Shown here: positions 27,111 through 35,207 of the stretch, piece after piece
How positions within the stretch are numbered: position 1 is the stretch's first letter
Layout: each line of letters begins with the position of its first letter
Origin: Chromobacterium amazonense
Lineage (GTDB): Bacteria; Pseudomonadota; Gammaproteobacteria; Burkholderiales; Chromobacteriaceae
Direction: 5' to 3'
Assembly (NCBI RefSeq): GCF_001855565.1
Contig: NZ_MKCR01000008.1
Location: forward strand, 1 to 64,000
DNA: 64,000 bases
Translations under genes and position numbers: made by a program
Notes under the pieces: model-generated
What the model was told of the DNA's origin: nothing
Seen by the model: only the letters and a program-made list of their open reading frames with translations
Database searches by the model: none

Positions 27111-28418
27111 TTACAGCTGTTTTACAAACACCTTGGAGCGGCGCTGGAAATTGTAGAACTGCTGGCGCGCCAGCGGCAGCGAGCTCTTGTCCGCCTCGGC
27201 GAAGCCGCGCTCGACAAACCAGTGCGAGGTCTGGGTCGTCAGCACGAACAGCGACTGCAGGCCGCGGGCGCGCGCCTGGTACTCCACGTGCCGCAGCAGC
27301 ATTTCGCCGAAGCCGCCGTCGCGTTTCTCCGGCGACACCGCCAGGCAGGCCAGCTCGGCGGTATCGGCTTCTGGAAACGGATGCATCGCCACGCAGCCGT
27401 AAATCTTGCCGTCGTGCTCCAGCACCGCGTATTCGCCGATTTCCACTTCCAGCCGTTCGCGGCTGCGCCGCACCAGAATGCCTTGCTCTTCCAGCGGCTG
27501 GATCAGCGCCAGGATGTCGCCTACATCTTCAATGCTGGCATGGCGCACTCGCACCAGCGGATCGCGGGCGATCATGGTGCCGTTGCCGCCGCGCGTGAAG
27601 TGTTCCAGCAGCAGCGCGCCATCCTGATGGCGGCTGATCAAGTGGGCGCGCGGAATGCCGTCGCGCGTGGCGCGGATGCAGTAGGGCAGGTAGGCGGCCA
27701 CGTCCTCGGGCAGGCTGCCCGATTGCAGCATTTCCTCGGCCTGCTGCGCGGTCAGCGAGCTGATCAGCTGGCCGTCGCGCTCCACCACGCCGCGGCCTTC
27801 CACCACGTAGATCAATTTTTCCGCCTTCAGCGCGATGGCGACGTGGGTGGCCAGCTCTTCCATGGTCAGGTTGAAGCTCTCGCCGGTCAGCGAATAGCCT
27901 ACCGGCGTCAGCAGCACCAGCTCTCCGCAGTCCAGCCGCTGGCGGATGGCGGCAGCATCGACGCGGCGCACCTGGCCGGTGTACTGCATGTCCACGCCGT
28001 CCAGCACGCCCAAGGGCTGCGCCGTGACGAAATTGCCGCCGGCCACCCGCAAGTGGGCGCCATGCATAGGCGAGTGCGGCATGCCCATAGACAGCCGGGC
28101 TTCCACATCGTGGCGGGTGGCACCGGCGGCCTGCTTGACGATGTCCATGGTGGCGGCGTCGGTGACGCGGCGATCGCGGTGGAACAGGCGGGCGATGCCG
28201 TGGCGCTTCAGCAGCGCTTCGATCTGCGGCCGGATGCCATGCACCAGCACGATGCGCACGCCCAGGCTAACCAACAGGTTGATGTCCTGGGCCATGCTGG
28301 AAAAGTCGCCGTCGAGCAGGCTTTCGCCGCCCAGCGCCAGCACAAAGGTCTTGCCGCGATAGGCGTTGATGTAGGGGGCGGCTTCGCGGAAGGTAAGGAC
28401 GAATTCGCGGGTCAGCAT
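27111..28418 (-). CDS. argA: N-acetylglutamate synthase
   Basis: The first enzyme of arginine synthesis, acetylating glutamate with acetyl-CoA. It has 435 residues (E. coli 443). The N-terminal amino-acid-kinase-like domain includes TFVLALGGESLL and VLVHGIRPQIEALL. The C-terminal GNAT acetyltransferase domain starts about residue 290 (VRHASIEDVGDILALI) and includes LAVSPEKRDGGFGEMLL. The start at 28418 (MLTREFVLTFREAAPYINAY) agrees with the family; upstream in-frame sequence covers a promoter and terminator region and is rejected. Confidence 0.95.
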   Translation of the reverse strand: MLTREFVLTFREAAPYINAYRGKTFVLALGGESLLDGDFSSMAQDINLLVSLGVRIVLVHGIRPQIEALLKRHGIARLFHRDRRVTDAATMDIVKQAAGATRHDVEARLSMGMPHSPMHGAHLRVAGGNFVTAQPLGVLDGVDMQYTGQVRRVDAAAIRQRLDCGELVLLTPVGYSLTGESFNLTMEELATHVAIALKAEKLIYVVEGRGVVERDGQLISSLTAQQAEEMLQSGSLPEDVAAYLPYCIRATRDGIPRAHLISRHQDGALLLEHFTRGGNGTMIARDPLVRVRHASIEDVGDILALIQPLEEQGILVRRSRERLEVEIGEYAVLEHDGKIYGCVAMHPFPEADTAELACLAVSPEKRDGGFGEMLLRHVEYQARARGLQSLFVLTTQTSHWFVERGFAEADKSSLPLARQQFYNFQRRSKVFVKQL

Positions 28419-28515
28419 GATGGGGAACGGCTCCGGCGGAAACGGTGATTCAACCGGATAGCGTAGCAGGAATGACGCTGTTTTGCTGGGCGTATTCGCG
28501 GAGTTTGGCCAGGAC

Positions 28516-28544
28516 AAAAGAAAACGCTCCCGGAAGGGAGCGTT
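28516..28544 (-). terminator. Terminator of the gpmI-envC-ctpA operon
   Basis: A perfect 9-bp stem AACGCTCCC/GGGAGCGTT with loop GGAA (28523-28531, 28536-28544), followed by a long minus-strand T-rich run. It lies 17 bases after the ctpA stop. Confidence 0.88.
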
Positions 28545-28560
28545 GTGGGAGAAAGCGGAC

Positions 28561-29991
28561 TCAGTTTGCGCGCTTTTGCAGAATTTGCTGCACCTTGAGC
28601 ACATTCAAGGCTTGCGATAGCTGGTAGTCGTTCTTCGCATTCGGTTCGCGCGGGCTCAAACCGGCATCGTCCGGCTTATCCTGCGGTTTGCCCTTGTCCA
28701 GTTGCTGAACCGGCGCGGCGGCCGGTTTGACTTCCGGCTTGGCGGTTTTGGCCGGTTTGTCGTCGCCATTCGGATTCGCCAGGTGGTTTTCCAGATCGGC
28801 TTCGCGCACGCGCAGCGCCTGATCGGCGGCGGTCAGGGTGGCGTCTTCCACCACCACGTCCGGCACGATGCCCTTGGCCTGGATGGAGCGGCCGCTAGGC
28901 GTGAAGTAGCGGGCGGTGGTCAGCTTGATGCCGCCCTGGCTGCCCAGCGGCAGGATAGACTGCACCGAGCCTTTGCCGAAGGTTTGCGTGCCGACCAGCA
29001 GCGCGCGCTTCTGGTCCTGCAGCGCGCCGGCGACGATTTCCGATGCCGAGGCGGAGCCGCCGTTGACCAGCACCACCATGGGCACGTTGCGCGCTTCCGC
29101 CGGCAGCTTGGCCAGCGGGTCCGTGCCGTTCTGGCGGGCGTAGTTCTGCAGCGTGGCGGTCAGGCGCATCTTGGCGTCCGGCGTGCGGCCCTCGGTGTAG
29201 ACCACCAGTTTGTCCTTAGGCAGGAAGGCTGCGGCGACGCCCACGGCGCCGTTGAGCAGGCCGCCCGGATCGTCGCGCAGATCCAGCACCAGGCCCTTCA
29301 GCGGCTGCTTGTTGTCCTTGTAGAGTTTCTGCAGGCCGGCGGCCAGGTCCTCGGCGGTGTGCTCTTGGAACTGGGCGATGCGCACATAGCCGAAATCCGG
29401 CTCCAGCATGCGGTACTTGACGCTCTTGGTCTTGATGACGGCGCGCGTCAGCGTAAAGAGCAGCGGCTTGGTCTCGTTCTTGCGGGCGATGGTCAGTGTG
29501 ACCTTGGTGCCCGGCTTGCCGCGCATTTTCTTCATCGCATCGTTCAGCGTCAGGCCGCGTACCGGCGTGTCGTCGATCTTGATGATCAGGTCGCCGCTCT
29601 TGATGCCGGCCTTTTGCGCCGGAGTGTCCTCAATGGGCGAGATAACCTTGACCAGGCCGTCTTCGGAGCCGATTTCGATGCCGAGGCCGCCGAACTCGCC
29701 CTGCGTGCCTTCGCGCAGCTCCTTGAATTCATCCGGCGTCATGTAATCGGAGTGCGGGTCCAGTCCGGTCAGCATCCCCTTGATCGCTTCGTCGATCAGC
29801 TTCTTGTCGTCCACCGGCTCGACATAGCTCTGCTTGATCAGGCTGAACACCTCGGCGAAGGTGCGCAGCTCGTTCAACGGCAGCGGAGACGCTTCCTTGT
29901 CGGCCAGCGCCTGCATGCTGAGGGTGAGGACGCCGCCTGCCATGGCTCCGGCCACCAACCAGGCGATTTTTTTCATTCTTTGGCTGCTCAT
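28561..29991 (-). CDS. ctpA: Carboxy-terminal processing protease (S41)
   Basis: A periplasmic serine protease of the CtpA/Prc family, 476 residues. It has an N-terminal signal/anchor (MKKIAWLVAGAMAGGVLTLS), a PDZ domain around residues 90-170 (FGGLGIEIGSEDGLVKVISP), and the S41 catalytic Ser in NGGSASASEIVAGAL with Lys in QTFGKGSVQS. The C-terminus is Lys/Pro-rich. It is 28 bases downstream of envC. The gpmI-envC-ctpA order is found in other proteobacteria and links cell-wall hydrolase activation with envelope proteolysis. A Met five codons in is an alternative start. Confidence 0.94.
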   Translation of the reverse strand: MSSQRMKKIAWLVAGAMAGGVLTLSMQALADKEASPLPLNELRTFAEVFSLIKQSYVEPVDDKKLIDEAIKGMLTGLDPHSDYMTPDEFKELREGTQGEFGGLGIEIGSEDGLVKVISPIEDTPAQKAGIKSGDLIIKIDDTPVRGLTLNDAMKKMRGKPGTKVTLTIARKNETKPLLFTLTRAVIKTKSVKYRMLEPDFGYVRIAQFQEHTAEDLAAGLQKLYKDNKQPLKGLVLDLRDDPGGLLNGAVGVAAAFLPKDKLVVYTEGRTPDAKMRLTATLQNYARQNGTDPLAKLPAEARNVPMVVLVNGGSASASEIVAGALQDQKRALLVGTQTFGKGSVQSILPLGSQGGIKLTTARYFTPSGRSIQAKGIVPDVVVEDATLTAADQALRVREADLENHLANPNGDDKPAKTAKPEVKPAAAPVQQLDKGKPQDKPDDAGLSPREPNAKNDYQLSQALNVLKVQQILQKRAN

Positions 29992-30019
29992 GCTGTGCAA
30001 ATTCTCCGTACCCGGCACC

Positions 30020-31357
30020 TTAGCGTGTCCAGGCCTGCGGGTTGAGGGGGCGACCCAGGTGCCGTATCTCAAAGTACAATCCGGCATCCCCGTTGTCCAG
30101 TGTACCAGTGTTGCCGAGTGTTTCACCGGCCTTGACGCTGCTGCCGGATGATTTTGCGATCGCCGACAGGCCGGTGTAGACCGTCATGTAGTTGCCGCCG
30201 TGATCGATGACCACCGCCTTGCCGAATCCTCGCAACTGATCGGCATATACTACCGTGCCGTCGGCGACAGTGTGTACTGGCTGACCAACCGCGGTGCGAA
30301 TGAAAATGCCTTTCCAGGTGGTGCCTTCACGGCGCGGCTTGCCGAACGCGCCGGCGATCTGGCCGGCCACCGGCAGCTTCATCTTGCCCTGCAGGCTGGC
30401 GAAGGCGCGGCCGGCCGCGCTGCCGTCCGCCACGTCGTCGACCTGTTCGGCCGGCTCTTCCTTGACCACCACCTGTTTTTTCGCCTCTTCCGGCACCGGC
30501 TTGCCCTGTTTCTTGGCGTTTTCCGCCAACTGGCGGCGGCGTTCGTTTTCCTTGCGGGCGGCTTCGCGCGCCGCAGCCTGTTTGGCCTTGCGCGCCTCGG
30601 CCGCCTTGCGCACCGCTTCCGCGCGGCGGCGCTGGATTTCGCGGTTGATCTGGGCGATCAAGTTGGTCAGGCGTTTCTCGTCCTCCTGCAACTGGGTCAG
30701 CTTGCTCTGGCTTTGCTTGATTTCGCCGGAAACCTTGTTCAATTGCTGCTGCTGCTGGGTCTTGTCTTTTTCCAGTTCGTTCTTTTCTTGGGCCTTGCGG
30801 CTGGACATGCTGTTCAAGCGGGCCAGTTCCTGTTCCAGCAGGGTGGACAGCGTTTCCAACTGCTGCTGCTGGGCGACCAGTTGCCGCACCAGCTGCTGCT
30901 CGGCCTGGGCGATGTGCTGATAGTAGGTCAGGTCGCGCGCGTTCTGATTCGGATCGTCGGCGTTCATCATCAGCTTCATCGCGTCATGCTGGCCGTTCTT
31001 GTATTGACGGACCAGCATCTGGCCCACGCGCTGCCGGGTTTCGGCCAGGGTGCGGCGGGTTTGGTCGATCTTCGCGCGCAGCTCGGCCAGTTGCTGTTCG
31101 GAGCGGTTTTGCTTTTCTTCCAGCGTGGCAAGGGCCTGCTGGGTCTGGTTGATCGCCTGCTCGGATTCCTTGATGGCGGATTGCGCCTCCTTCTGCACGG
31201 ACTGCTTCTGCGCCAGATCCTTTTTCAGGCTGTCGATTTCCTTGCGCACGGTTTTCAGGTCCTGCTGATGCGGCGCAGCCGACAGGGCGGAAGAGGAGGT
31301 GGTGTTGGCCGCCTGGGCGGCACCGGCCAGCAGGACCAGCAGGAGATAGCGTTTCAT
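30020..31357 (-). CDS. envC: Murein hydrolase activator EnvC
   Basis: A 445-residue periplasmic LytM factor that activates AmiA/AmiB-type amidases at the septum. It has a signal peptide (MKRYLLLVLLAGAAQAANT), then a long coiled coil (about residues 30-265, rich in Gln, Lys, Glu), then a C-terminal LytM domain from about 325 (KLPVAGQIAGAFGKPRREGT). The domain lacks the M23 zinc ligands (TWKGIFIRTAVGQ), so it is a non-enzymatic activator, as in E. coli. It lies between gpmI and ctpA. Confidence 0.94.
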   Translation of the reverse strand: MKRYLLLVLLAGAAQAANTTSSSALSAAPHQQDLKTVRKEIDSLKKDLAQKQSVQKEAQSAIKESEQAINQTQQALATLEEKQNRSEQQLAELRAKIDQTRRTLAETRQRVGQMLVRQYKNGQHDAMKLMMNADDPNQNARDLTYYQHIAQAEQQLVRQLVAQQQQLETLSTLLEQELARLNSMSSRKAQEKNELEKDKTQQQQQLNKVSGEIKQSQSKLTQLQEDEKRLTNLIAQINREIQRRRAEAVRKAAEARKAKQAAAREAARKENERRRQLAENAKKQGKPVPEEAKKQVVVKEEPAEQVDDVADGSAAGRAFASLQGKMKLPVAGQIAGAFGKPRREGTTWKGIFIRTAVGQPVHTVADGTVVYADQLRGFGKAVVIDHGGNYMTVYTGLSAIAKSSGSSVKAGETLGNTGTLDNGDAGLYFEIRHLGRPLNPQAWTR

Positions 31358-31386
31358 TCCCTTGATGTTCTTTCGCTTGAGGCAAC

Positions 31387-31417
31387 AACGGCGGCCATGC
31401 CAGGCATGGCCGCCGTT
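31387..31417 (-). other. Long perfect hairpin between gpmI and envC
   Basis: Fifteen-base arms AACGGCGGCCATGCC (31387-31401) and its exact complement (31403-31417) flank one base. No T run follows in the minus direction, so it may slow or protect the 3' end of gpmI mRNA and not end transcription fully, leaving envC partly dependent on read-through. Confidence 0.7.
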
Positions 31418-31428
31418 TGTCGAGGCGA

Positions 31429-32952
31429 TTATTGGAAGTCGATCAGCGATTGACCGGTCATTTCCACGGGTTGTTCCAGCCCCATCATGGCCAGCAGCGA
31501 CGGCGAGATGTCGCGCAGCGAGCCGCCGTCCCGGATTTTCGCCGGGCGGCCGATGTACAGGAACGGCACTTTGTTGGTGGTGTGCTGGGTGTGCGGCTGG
31601 TGGTGCTCTCCGTCGTACATTTGTTCGCAGTTGCCATGGTCGGCGGTGATCAGCACTTCGCCGCCGGCCGCCAGCATGGCTTCCACGCAGCGTTCGATGC
31701 AGCCGTCCAGCGCCTCCACGGCTTTGACGGCGGCGTCGAACACGCCGCTGTGGCCCACCATGTCGCCATTGGCGTAGTTGCAGAAAATGGCCTGGTACTG
31801 GCCGGACTGGATCGCCGCGACGATCTTGTCGGTGACTTCGCCGGCGCTCATTTCCGGCTGCAGGTCATAGGTGGCCACCTTGGGCGACGGCACCAGGATG
31901 CGGTCTTCGCCCGGATACACCTGCTCCTCGCCGCCGTTGAAGAAGTAGGTCACGTGCGGGTATTTCTCGGTCTCGGCGATGCGAAGCTGCTTCATGCCTT
32001 GGGCTGACAGGTATTCGCCCATGCCGTTGCTGATCTTCTGCGGCGCGTAAGCGACCGGCAACGCCGAGTAGGCCTCGCCGTAGGAGGTGAGGGTGGCGAA
32101 GTAGCCGAACTTGGGCTGGCGAGCCGCGAAGCCGTCGAAGGCCGGGTCGGTCAGCGCCGTGGTCAGCTGGCGGGCGCGGTCGGCGCGGAAGTTCATGAAG
32201 ATGACGACGTCGCCGTCCTGCATCTTCACCGGCGCGCCGATGCCGGTGGCCTTGACGAATTCGTCGTTCTCGTCGCGGGCGTAGGCGGCTTGCAGCGCGG
32301 CCAGGCCGGTTTCGGCATGGAACAGTCCCTCGCCCTCCACCAGCAGGCGATAGGCCGGCTCGACGCGCTCCCAGCGCTTGTCGCGGTCCATCGCCCAGTA
32401 GCGGCCGGTGACGGAGACTAGGCGCGCGTTCGGGCATTCCGCCAGCACGGCGTCCAGGCGCTTGAGGTAGGTTTCGGCGCTGCGCGGCGGCGTGTCGCGG
32501 CCGTCTAGGAAGGCGTGGACGTAGATCTGGGGCACGCCGGCGGCCTGGGCGGCGCGGATAAGCGCGTGAATGTGGTTCTCGTGGCTGTGCACACCCCCAT
32601 CGGATAACAAGCCGAACACATGCAGCGCCGAGCTTTGAGCTTTGCTCATGGCTTGTTGCAGTGTGTCATTCGATGCGAAGCGGCCGTCCTCGATATCGCA
32701 GTCGATGCGGCTGATGTCCTGCTGGACGATGCGGCCGGCGCCGATGTTGAGGTGGCCCACCTCGGAGTTGCCAAACTGGCCGGAGGGCAGTCCGACAAAG
32801 TTTTCCGACGCATTGATGGTGCCGTACGCGTACTGCTGGCGCAGGCGGTTCCAGTTGGGCATGTTGGCGTGCAGGATGGCGTTGTCGTCGCCTTCCGTGC
32901 GGTGGCCGAAGCCGTCGAGGATTAATAGCAACACCGGGGTGATCGATTTCAT
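31429..32952 (-). CDS. gpmI: 2,3-bisphosphoglycerate-independent phosphoglycerate mutase
   Basis: A manganese-dependent phosphoglycerate mutase of 507 residues, interconverting 3- and 2-phosphoglycerate. The alkaline-phosphatase-fold metal site is seen in PVLLLILDGFGHR and in ITADHGNCEQMYDGEHHQPHT; the catalytic Ser lies in PSGQFGNSEVGHLNIGAGR. First gene of gpmI-envC-ctpA. It is divergent from an ArsR-type regulator, with an inverted repeat in the shared promoter region. Confidence 0.97.
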   Translation of the reverse strand: MKSITPVLLLILDGFGHRTEGDDNAILHANMPNWNRLRQQYAYGTINASENFVGLPSGQFGNSEVGHLNIGAGRIVQQDISRIDCDIEDGRFASNDTLQQAMSKAQSSALHVFGLLSDGGVHSHENHIHALIRAAQAAGVPQIYVHAFLDGRDTPPRSAETYLKRLDAVLAECPNARLVSVTGRYWAMDRDKRWERVEPAYRLLVEGEGLFHAETGLAALQAAYARDENDEFVKATGIGAPVKMQDGDVVIFMNFRADRARQLTTALTDPAFDGFAARQPKFGYFATLTSYGEAYSALPVAYAPQKISNGMGEYLSAQGMKQLRIAETEKYPHVTYFFNGGEEQVYPGEDRILVPSPKVATYDLQPEMSAGEVTDKIVAAIQSGQYQAIFCNYANGDMVGHSGVFDAAVKAVEALDGCIERCVEAMLAAGGEVLITADHGNCEQMYDGEHHQPHTQHTTNKVPFLYIGRPAKIRDGGSLRDISPSLLAMMGLEQPVEMTGQSLIDFQ

Positions 32953-32984
32953 GGCATTCGCATTCAGAATATTAGAAAACCTTG

Positions 32985-33010
32985 ATAGTATCGAATTTTG
33001 CCGATACTAT
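32985..33010. promoter_or_regulatory. Inverted repeat operator in the gpmI/arsR divergent promoter
   Basis: Perfect 9-bp arms ATAGTATCG (32985-32993) and CGATACTAT (33002-33010) with an 8-base spacer. It lies 33 bases from the gpmI start and 55 bases from the arsR start, the position expected of an operator for the adjacent ArsR protein. Function is inferred. Confidence 0.6.
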
Positions 33011-33064
33011 TGTCACGCAGTCAAATCAATAAAATTCAAGCTACATTAGGTTAGGAGAAACGCT

Positions 33065-33361
33065 TTGCTGTTCAACGACGACCAGATCGAGCAGACCTCG
33101 CGGGCGATGAAAGCCATGTCGCATCCGCTGCGTCTGAAGATCATATCGGTGCTGGAAGACCGGGAAGTGAGCGTGCAAGACATTGTCGAGCAGGTTGGCA
33201 CCTCCCAGAGCAATATTTCCCAGCACCTCGCTATTATGCGGGACAAGGGCGTTTTGCGCACGCGCAAGGATGCCAACCGTGTCTTTTACCGCGTAGGCGA
33301 CATCCGCACGCTGGAAGTGCTGAAGATGATGCGCGAAGTGTTCTGTGGCTTCGGGGAGTAA
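33065..33361 (+). CDS. ArsR-family winged helix regulator
   Basis: A 98-residue ArsR/SmtB-type repressor. The wHTH is MSHPLRLKIISVLEDREVSVQDI followed by GTSQSNISQHLAIMRDKGVL. It begins with TTG at 33065, eight bases after AGGAG; the next Met is internal to the DNA-binding domain. The only Cys is near the C-terminus (REVFCGFGE), and no CxC metal site is seen, so the signal is probably not arsenic. It is divergent from gpmI and probably controls itself and gpmI through the inverted repeat between them. Confidence 0.9.
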   Translation: MLFNDDQIEQTSRAMKAMSHPLRLKIISVLEDREVSVQDIVEQVGTSQSNISQHLAIMRDKGVLRTRKDANRVFYRVGDIRTLEVLKMMREVFCGFGE

Positions 33362-33378
33362 TCCGCGGCCGGACACGC

Positions 33379-33408
33379 AAAAAAAGCCGCTTGAAAAGCG
33401 GCTTTTTT
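33379..33408. terminator. Bidirectional terminator between arsR and the thioesterase-like gene
   Basis: AAAAAAAGCCGCTT-GAAA-AGCGGCTTTTTT: a symmetric stem with A run on one side and T run on the other, ideal for both convergent genes. Confidence 0.92.
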
Positions 33409-33424
33409 GTTGATGGCGGCGGCT

Positions 33425-33883
33425 TCAGCGCAGATGGGGCTTCTTGCGCACGTATAGGGTCTTGTGCACCGTCGCCACCAGTTCGTCGTCGGCGTCGCGG
33501 ATTTCCACCGTCATTTCCGGCAGATGTTTTTCGCCGTCGGCGGTCAGGGCGCGGATTTCCGCCAATTGCTCGTCTTGCAGATTGAACAGCGCCCGCACCA
33601 CGCCGCGGCCAGGCTTGACGTAGTCGATGCGGCCGCACTTGTCCCATACATAGTAATCATTGCCCAGCTGGCGCAGCAGCATCAGCATGTAGAATGGGTC
33701 GGTCATCGCGTACAGGCTGCCGCCGAAGTGGGTGCCGACGTAGTTGCGGTTGCCGAAGCCCAGCTTCAGCCGCACCTCGGCCTGGCGGAAGTCCTGCGAC
33801 AGCTTGTGGACGCGGATGCCGGCGCCGAGGAAGGGCGGCCATAGATTGAACAGCAGCTTGATCAGCCAGATGGGAAGGTTCAT
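33425..33883 (-). CDS. DUF4442 hot-dog fold thioesterase-like protein
   Basis: A 152-residue protein of the DUF4442 group, related to acyl-CoA thioesterases. Family-like segments are NRNYVGTHFGGSLYAMTDPF, where the helix of the hot-dog fold begins, and TVEIRDADDELVATVHKTLYVRKK. The substrate is unknown; an acyl-CoA is likely by family. The start at 33883 has only a weak ribosome binding site. A perfect CAAAC-N4-GTTTG palindrome lies 8 bases upstream, where a bound regulator would block expression. Confidence 0.85.
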   Translation of the reverse strand: MNLPIWLIKLLFNLWPPFLGAGIRVHKLSQDFRQAEVRLKLGFGNRNYVGTHFGGSLYAMTDPFYMLMLLRQLGNDYYVWDKCGRIDYVKPGRGVVRALFNLQDEQLAEIRALTADGEKHLPEMTVEIRDADDELVATVHKTLYVRKKPHLR

Positions 33884-33891
33884 ATTTCATT

Positions 33892-33905
33892 CAAACGATT
33901 GTTTG
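33892..33905. promoter_or_regulatory. CAAAC-GATT-GTTTG palindrome, candidate PsrA-type operator
   Basis: It matches the published pattern of PsrA, the fatty-acid-responsive TetR regulator of pseudomonads ([G/C]AAAC-N2-4-GTTT[G/C]). It sits immediately upstream of a thioesterase-like gene, a fitting target. No PsrA gene is in the window. Confidence 0.5.
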
Positions 33906-33978
33906 GATGTTTCATCGTCGGCAAAGCTTTGAGCCTTGTCAATGCCGGCTTTCAAGACTGCGGCAGGCGCCGGGTAAT

Positions 33979-34025
33979 TTATCCACAATAATCGCGGAAT
34001 AACTTTGTGGATAAGTTGTGGAATG
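33979..34025. promoter_or_regulatory. Inverted pair of consensus DnaA boxes upstream of exbB
   Basis: TTATCCACA at 33979-33987 and its complement TGTGGATAA at 34006-34014 are both perfect DnaA boxes, 18 bases apart in an AT-rich stretch. A third imperfect box (TGTGGAATG, 34017-34025) follows directly. The region lies in the 277-base gap before exbB. No dnaA or dnaN gene is near, so this is not an obvious origin; regulation or a DnaA titration/reactivation site is possible. Confidence 0.6.
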
Positions 34026-34160
34026 GGCCGATGGGCGGGGCATTTGGCTGGTCATGCCCAAAAAAGCGGCAATGCCCGGGAATTTTTCCGGGGCTGAGGT
34101 TGCCTCAGTCCGATTGAGGTAATAAAGTCTCACGTTTGTATCGATTACGGAGAAAGCTTC

Positions 34161-34775
34161 GTGTGGGCTATTGTTGAAGCGGCCGGCTGGCCGATCTGGA
34201 CCATTATCGCGGCCTCGGTCGTGTCGCTGGCCATCATTCTGGAACGCCTGTACACGCTGCGGCGCGGCGCGGTGGTGCCGTCCGGTCTGCTGGCCCAGAC
34301 GCTGCAGGAGTACCGCCGCGTCGGCGACCGGGACGAGCTGCTGCAGAAGCTGCACAGCCATTCGCCGCTGGGACGCTTGTTCGCCGCCGGCCTGCGCAAT
34401 GTCCACGGCAGCCGCGAAGTGATGAAAGAATCGATCGAAGACGAAGGCCGCCAGGTGGCTTACCAGTTGGAGCGTCTGCTGACCTCGCTGGGCACCATCG
34501 CCGCCATGGCCCCGCTGCTGGGCCTGTTGGGCACCGTGATCGGCATGATCGAAATCTTCGGCTCGCAAAACGCCAGCGGCGCCAATCCGCAGCAACTGGC
34601 GCACGGCATTTCCGTCGCTTTGTACAACACGGCCTTCGGCCTGATCGTCGCCATTCCCAGCATGATGTTCTACCGCTACTTCCGCTCCAAGGTGGATGGC
34701 CTGCTGGTGGAGATGGAAGCGCAGGCGATCAAGCTGGTGGAAGTGGTGCACGGCGAGCGCAAGAACGGGAGCTGA
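34161..34775 (+). CDS. exbB: MotA/TolQ/ExbB proton channel family protein
   Basis: A 204-residue inner-membrane protein with three hydrophobic segments (near the N-terminus WPIWTIIAASVVSLAIIL, then LGTIAAMAPLLGLLGTVIGM and VALYNTAFGLIVAIPSMMF). With ExbD it forms a proton-driven motor. It starts with GTG at 34161, with GGAG ten bases upstream. In the position before lpxK such a pair is common in Neisseria and relatives. The partner (TonB or a TolA-like protein) is not encoded here. Confidence 0.9.
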   Translation: MWAIVEAAGWPIWTIIAASVVSLAIILERLYTLRRGAVVPSGLLAQTLQEYRRVGDRDELLQKLHSHSPLGRLFAAGLRNVHGSREVMKESIEDEGRQVAYQLERLLTSLGTIAAMAPLLGLLGTVIGMIEIFGSQNASGANPQQLAHGISVALYNTAFGLIVAIPSMMFYRYFRSKVDGLLVEMEAQAIKLVEVVHGERKNGS

Positions 34776-34777
34776 GC

Positions 34778-35194
34778 ATGAACTTTCGTCGCGGACGCGG
34801 CCGGGACGAGCCGGAGATCAACTTCATTCCCTTGATCGACGTGCTGCTGGTGATCCTGATTTTCCTGATGGTCACCACCACCTATTCCCATTTTTCAGAG
34901 CTGAAGATCAATCTGCCGTCCGCCCAAGGCGAACAGCAGAAGAACAAGACCACCGAGATCAATGTCGCGGTGGCGGCCGACGGCGCGATGGCGGTCGGCG
35001 ACGCCAAGCTCGCCAGCGGCGACAAGGCTGGCTTGCTGGACAAGCTGAAGGCCGCTGCAACCGGTAAGAGCGATGTGGTGGTGGTGGTCAACGCCGACGC
35101 CAAGTCCACCCATCAATCGGTGATCACCGTGATGGAGGCGGCGCGCGAGGCGGGCCTGTCGCAACTGACCTTCGCCACGCAAAACCTGCAGTGA
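34778..35194 (+). CDS. exbD: ExbD/TolR family biopolymer transport protein
   Basis: A 138-residue protein with one N-terminal membrane helix (INFIPLIDVLLVILIFLMVTTT) that contains the conserved Asp used for proton transfer, then a periplasmic domain. It is 2 bases after exbB and 13 before lpxK, so the genes form one operon. Confidence 0.92.
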   Translation: MNFRRGRGRDEPEINFIPLIDVLLVILIFLMVTTTYSHFSELKINLPSAQGEQQKNKTTEINVAVAADGAMAVGDAKLASGDKAGLLDKLKAAATGKSDVVVVVNADAKSTHQSVITVMEAAREAGLSQLTFATQNLQ

Positions 35195-35207
35195 AGCCGA
35201 AAGCGGC

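Noticed and set aside
33979-34025. Chromosomal replication origin
   Set aside because: Only two perfect DnaA boxes and none of the usual origin genes (dnaA, dnaN, gyrB, rpmH, parAB) nearby. Kept as a DnaA site, not as oriC.
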